Shown piece after piece: positions 60,428 through 64,000 of a stretch of 64,000 bases of DNA. Every line of letters starts with the position of its first letter. Positions within the stretch are counted from its first letter, which is position 1. This DNA is from Brassica napus (lineage: Eukaryota; Streptophyta; Magnoliopsida; Brassicales; Brassicaceae): positions 20,708,098-20,772,097 of the forward strand of contig NC_063439.1 of NCBI RefSeq assembly GCF_020379485.1. Direction: 5' to 3'. The position numbers were made by a program, and so were the translations under genes. Below the pieces are notes generated by a model. It saw nothing but the letters and a program-made list of their open reading frames with translations. It did no database searches and had not been told where the DNA came from.

Positions 60428-63400
60428 TCACCTGAAGAGACTTGATAGTTTTCTTGGTTTCTTTGTCTTCTCCGATGATGGTAACGAGTTGCTCTCCTCT
60501 TTGCTTGACGCTTGTTGACTTGGTTTCACAAGAACTTTTAGAAGATCGCTCATAGATTTGTCAGAGACGAAGCCGAGTTTTGCATCTTGAATCTCCCTCA
60601 CAGGGATGTCGTTGTGTTTCACTTTCTGTGTCTCCTTCAAACGGCTCTTTTGCTTAGGAGGATCAGATACCAGTGGTTTAGTGCCACCTTTGTTATTCTT
60701 TTGATCTACAGTCTGATGCTGATTCTTTGCTGGACAAGCGAGACTCTCTTGTTCATCTGATTTTGACCTCTTTGAAGCCTTTTGTTTCGGAGCCTCTGGG
60801 ACTAGTGCTTCTTTGTGAGGCCGAAGCCGCTTAGGTTTCTGGACTACAGACTGATCTTGATTCTTTGCTTGACCAGACAAGGTCGAGTCCGGACAAACCT
60901 CAGACTCTTGCTCATTCTTGTGCTCACTGTTTTCTCTCATCCTCTTCAAAATCTTTTGGTGAGCCTTAAAAACAGATGATGCCTTTGAGTCATGGATTTG
61001 GCCTAGACCTTTGTTATCCTCCTTAGAAATGACCAACTCAGCCTCCTTCTTCTCCTCCATACAAGCTGATGGAACAATCTGATCTATGGCGCTCTGTTTC
61101 TTCTCGACCGGAGTTGGCTGTTCGATGATGGTGTCCAGAATGATTTTGCCAAGAACAAACCCTACTTCGCATGTAACTCCCTTCCCAAGTGAGCAATAGT
61201 CAATAGAGAAACCATGTTTTTCGCTTTCATATGATTCCACGTCACTCATTCCCGTAAACAAATCCGCTAGTTGTTTCCCCTTGTTCTTCGATACAAACAC
61301 CTGGAGAAACCGCATCAATCAATTATAACGTTATAACTATTTGATCAAGCAAAAACTGAAGCAGAGGACAATGATTAAAGACATTAGCTAGGTTACTTGG
61401 GGTACAAGAAACAAGAATGCACTGTGTACATACCAGACCAGAGCGTGTGAAAGATGGGAAATGGTATAAGGCTTCGTGTAGAGACTCCATATCAGTGAGA
61501 ACATATTGAGTATCTCTTAACAGAGATGCGAATTCTGAAACTGCTTCCGCAAGATCTTCATCGGATCTCTTCCTCGAAGATTTTTTAGATACCTCAGGGA
61601 CGTATCCAGCTACTGAGTTTTCATTTTCTCTAGCGAATCTGAGAGCTTCCCTCCAGTTTCTGTGGTAGAGAAGCGAGGCGAAAGCGTGCAGCACAATAGC
61701 CTCCTGAGGGTTACGCACTAGTGTGATGTGAAAAGCCAATAACGCAATCCTGTTCCAAAACAAACAAACATTAAAGTCAGAGCTTATCATCGAAGGTAAG
61801 AAATAAAGAAAGAAACAACTCACCATAGTCTGGAGTCGGCAGGTTGCTTGCAGGAAACCAATTTATCCATATTGGAGAATAACTTCTGCATCAAACGTCA
61901 AAAAAGGATCATTAGAAAAAAAACGCTCCTCAAATAACGAGAATCACGTACCATTAGCATTAAGGAACTTTGTTGAGATGTTTTAGTAGCTTGTTCCAGG
62001 TAAGCTGCCTGAAAAGGAAGCAAAACGTGAAGAAGCTTGTACTTCATGAGAAGAAGGATGGAAGGCGCAGCAGCTCCATATCCAAGCATGTAATTCATCT
62101 CCATGAATATTCTAACCTGAACAAAAGGAAAGAGGAAGGCTGTCATACGCTAAGACAATGGAAGATATTATCTTAAACTAAAGAGATGGATTCGAGCAGT
62201 CAAAATACCGGGCTCAAATTCGCAATGGACGATATAGATTCAGGTAGTGCAGTCTTAATATCCTTTGAAAGAGATAGACCCAATCGAGCTGAGAGTCTTA
62301 ACCCCCTGAGAACTCTAGCTGATAGACATAATGGTTAGACACAAAACTTAAGTACCTTGTCCAGATACAAGGCCTTCTTGAAAAGAATAAATAAAGGCAT
62401 ACCACAATCTTCACTGAAAGATACATGTGCTGGGACGAGTGTACGTAGCTGCATTCGCATTAGAAAACAATGGTTAATACCATAAAAATGATTTACATAA
62501 AATAGGAGTAAGCAAAAAAAAAAGGTTAAGTAACCTTTAGATCCTTCAAGTCTTCCATTCCATTGTTGTAGTCATAAATTTTAAGCTCAAAAGGATCAAA
62601 GAACAAACTGCACACAGATTTAGAACAACAAGTAAGAAAACAATCCTCTTTGCTACGAGAAGCATATGTTTCAGAAACTAAACCTGTTAACTGTGAAATC
62701 CCTTTGCAAGCTGTTCCTCCAGAGATTGCAGTCTTTTGCATCCCAACCAGAATACATTTTGAATAGGTTGATTTTCTCTTTGGTATCCCGCGTATCATTT
62801 TCATGCTCAGTGTCATTTTGTGCCACGGTATTGAAACTGGACACCTATAAAACGAGAAGTGTCACCGAATAGAGAAAAATAAAAATGAAAAAGTACCAGA
62901 AAGCTTACCTCAATCACCGAGCCTTTCATCCACACGTGACAAATAGGAAACCGTCTCCCAACAACCTGAGCACGGTGAAACAACCGCCGGATCTATAACA
63001 AACAAAAAAAAGGAGATGAATACAGCAATAACTAAAACATAATGTACTAAACTAACAGAAGAATAACCTGTTTAAGATTAGCTGTAGTGATCACATCATA
63101 GTCTTTTGGCGGTCTATGGAGTATCAAATCCCTCACACATCCACCCACAAGATATGCATCGAAACCTAATAAAGGAAAACAAATAGTTCAGCTTTCTTCT
63201 CATTGCAGCAACCAAGAAACATAGAGAACACAAACCTTGACGTCTAAGGAGTCTCAAGACATTCAAAGAGGACTCAGGAACCATTGAATTTCTAATCCCA
63301 CAGTCAATTGCTCGTACCTTCTTCCACTTTGATGTATCAACTGTTAAGAACAAACAAGTGACAACATGTTACAGTCTGAACCAGGTATAGTAGTATCAAG

Positions 63401-63675
63401 AAGAAAAACACAACAGAACCTGAACTTATGTCTTCATCAATAACTGAACACTTCTCCATGACTCCCTCAGCAAGCGTGCAGTTACTCCTTTGTAACTAGA
63501 GACCAGAAGAAGAAGCTCGCAGATGAAGTGTTCGACCAATTGCCGCAGAGAGATCAACAAACCAAACTAGAGAATCTGTTAGAGGAAGAAGATAGAGACC
63601 CACCTTGGAGTAAATGGCGGCTAGGGTTTGAGAACGAAAGAAGGCGCTTCCTCTACGCTTAATTAGACCCGACAT
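60428..63675 (-). CDS. Poly(A) polymerase/tRNA nucleotidyltransferase family protein (PAP I-like)
   Basis: Thirteen exons (63604-63675, 63420-63495, 63236-63340, 63068-63165, 62909-62992, 62684-62844, 62535-62607, 62403-62448, 62209-62318, 61952-62116, 61824-61885, 61434-61749, 60428-61300) join in frame to 746 aa. The class II nucleotidyltransferase head shows [10 protein letters not shown] (G92, G93) and the catalytic DxD pair D106/D108 (KDYDVIT). The PAP I signature follows ([15 protein letters not shown]), then the RNA-binding neck ([14 protein letters not shown]). The last exon adds a 290-aa lysine/serine-rich tail, probably disordered and possibly nuclear ([15 protein letters not shown]). 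The family adds A or CCA to RNA 3' ends; the signature favours bacterial-type poly(A) polymerase. An N-terminus rich in K, R and S could be an organellar signal. Position fits At2g17580. Confidence 0.9.
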
Positions 63676-64000
63676 AGCATAGGCGTCACATCATGGCTCT
63701 TTAAGCCGCAAGTAGAACACTATCGTTGCAGGTTCGGTGGCGGAGTTGCGATTTTTTTAGGTTTCAGAGTCTAATCCAGACCGTCTGTACTTTAACCTAC
63801 CGAACCAGAGTTCAGTTCGGTTCCGTTCAATAACCAACCCTGATTGTTTTGTTTTATATCTCTTAACCGAAATTTTGTGTTTCCATCCCCGGGTTTCTGG
63901 GTTTTATATTGCTAAACCAAAATTATCTGTTTCAAATTTTAAGCCGCCATTAAAAATTCATTCATGTTTTGTCACTGATGTCCGGATTTCGAGTACCAAA
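63676..64000. other. Upstream region of nucleotidyltransferase gene
   Basis: Presumed promoter and 5' UTR of the minus-strand gene. It contains an out-of-frame ATG five bases upstream of the chosen start. No further gene before the window end. Confidence 0.4.

Overview
This is a plant nuclear window, almost certainly Brassicaceae and most likely Brassica or a close relative. It is AT-rich, its genes carry short GT-AG introns, and the intergenic space is packed with Helitrons, MITEs, SINEs and foldback elements. The single-copy genes, from memory of the Arabidopsis families and their order, correspond to the Arabidopsis chromosome 2 segment At2g17580 to At2g17730, read here in descending locus order from right to left. 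No database was searched.

Single-copy backbone, left to right: NIP2-like RING-H2 protein (859-1756, -); prolyl 4-hydroxylase P4H5-like (28774-30309, -); a 155-aa conserved protein of unknown function (34192-34919, -); ACT-domain kinase STY8-like (37848-40945, +); DUF1990/UPF0548 protein (41797-42588, +); a broken F-box gene (44239-45224, +); a small RIN4/NOI-type protein (45775-45984, -); serine acetyltransferase SERAT3;1-like (50833-52876, +); a heavily decayed phosphoserine aminotransferase PSAT2 relic (53156 to about 54120, -); cyclin B2;1-like (57090-59012, -); and a poly(A) polymerase/tRNA nucleotidyltransferase family gene (60428-63675, -). Most of these were rebuilt exon by exon, with reading frame kept across every splice junction.

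On this backbone sits a young four-member F-box/FBD family: three copies on + (6110-8246, 12765-14870, 23912-25951) and one on - (54309-56613) between the PSAT2 relic and the cyclin. All share a four-exon structure and an unusual C-terminal exon with an internally repeated motif. Family debris occurs at 26940-27023 and 27479-27558. A decayed PPR gene (9119-9895) and a remnant exon of an RPA1-like protein (19886-20023) lie in the same accessory region.

Mobile DNA dominates 1.8-5.8 kb, 8.6-12.6 kb, 14.9-23.6 kb, 26-28.3 kb, 30.8-33.9 kb, 36.5-37.3 kb and 46.8-50.8 kb. Several insertions have target-site duplications readable directly: two SINEs, a poly(A) retroposon, a 5'-truncated LINE, a Mutator-like foldback element with a telomere-like core, and hAT-type MITEs, one of them only 40 bp upstream of the SERAT3;1 start codon. 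Helitrons include a head-to-tail junction and an almost perfect 589-bp internal tandem duplication.

The genes do not form an operon-like pathway. The only metabolic link is SERAT (serine to O-acetylserine) beside the dead PSAT (serine synthesis). I see no convincing novel multi-gene system. The most original signals are the repeated C-terminal module of the F-box family, the telomere-like foldback element and the layered insertion history around 26.9-28.4 kb.
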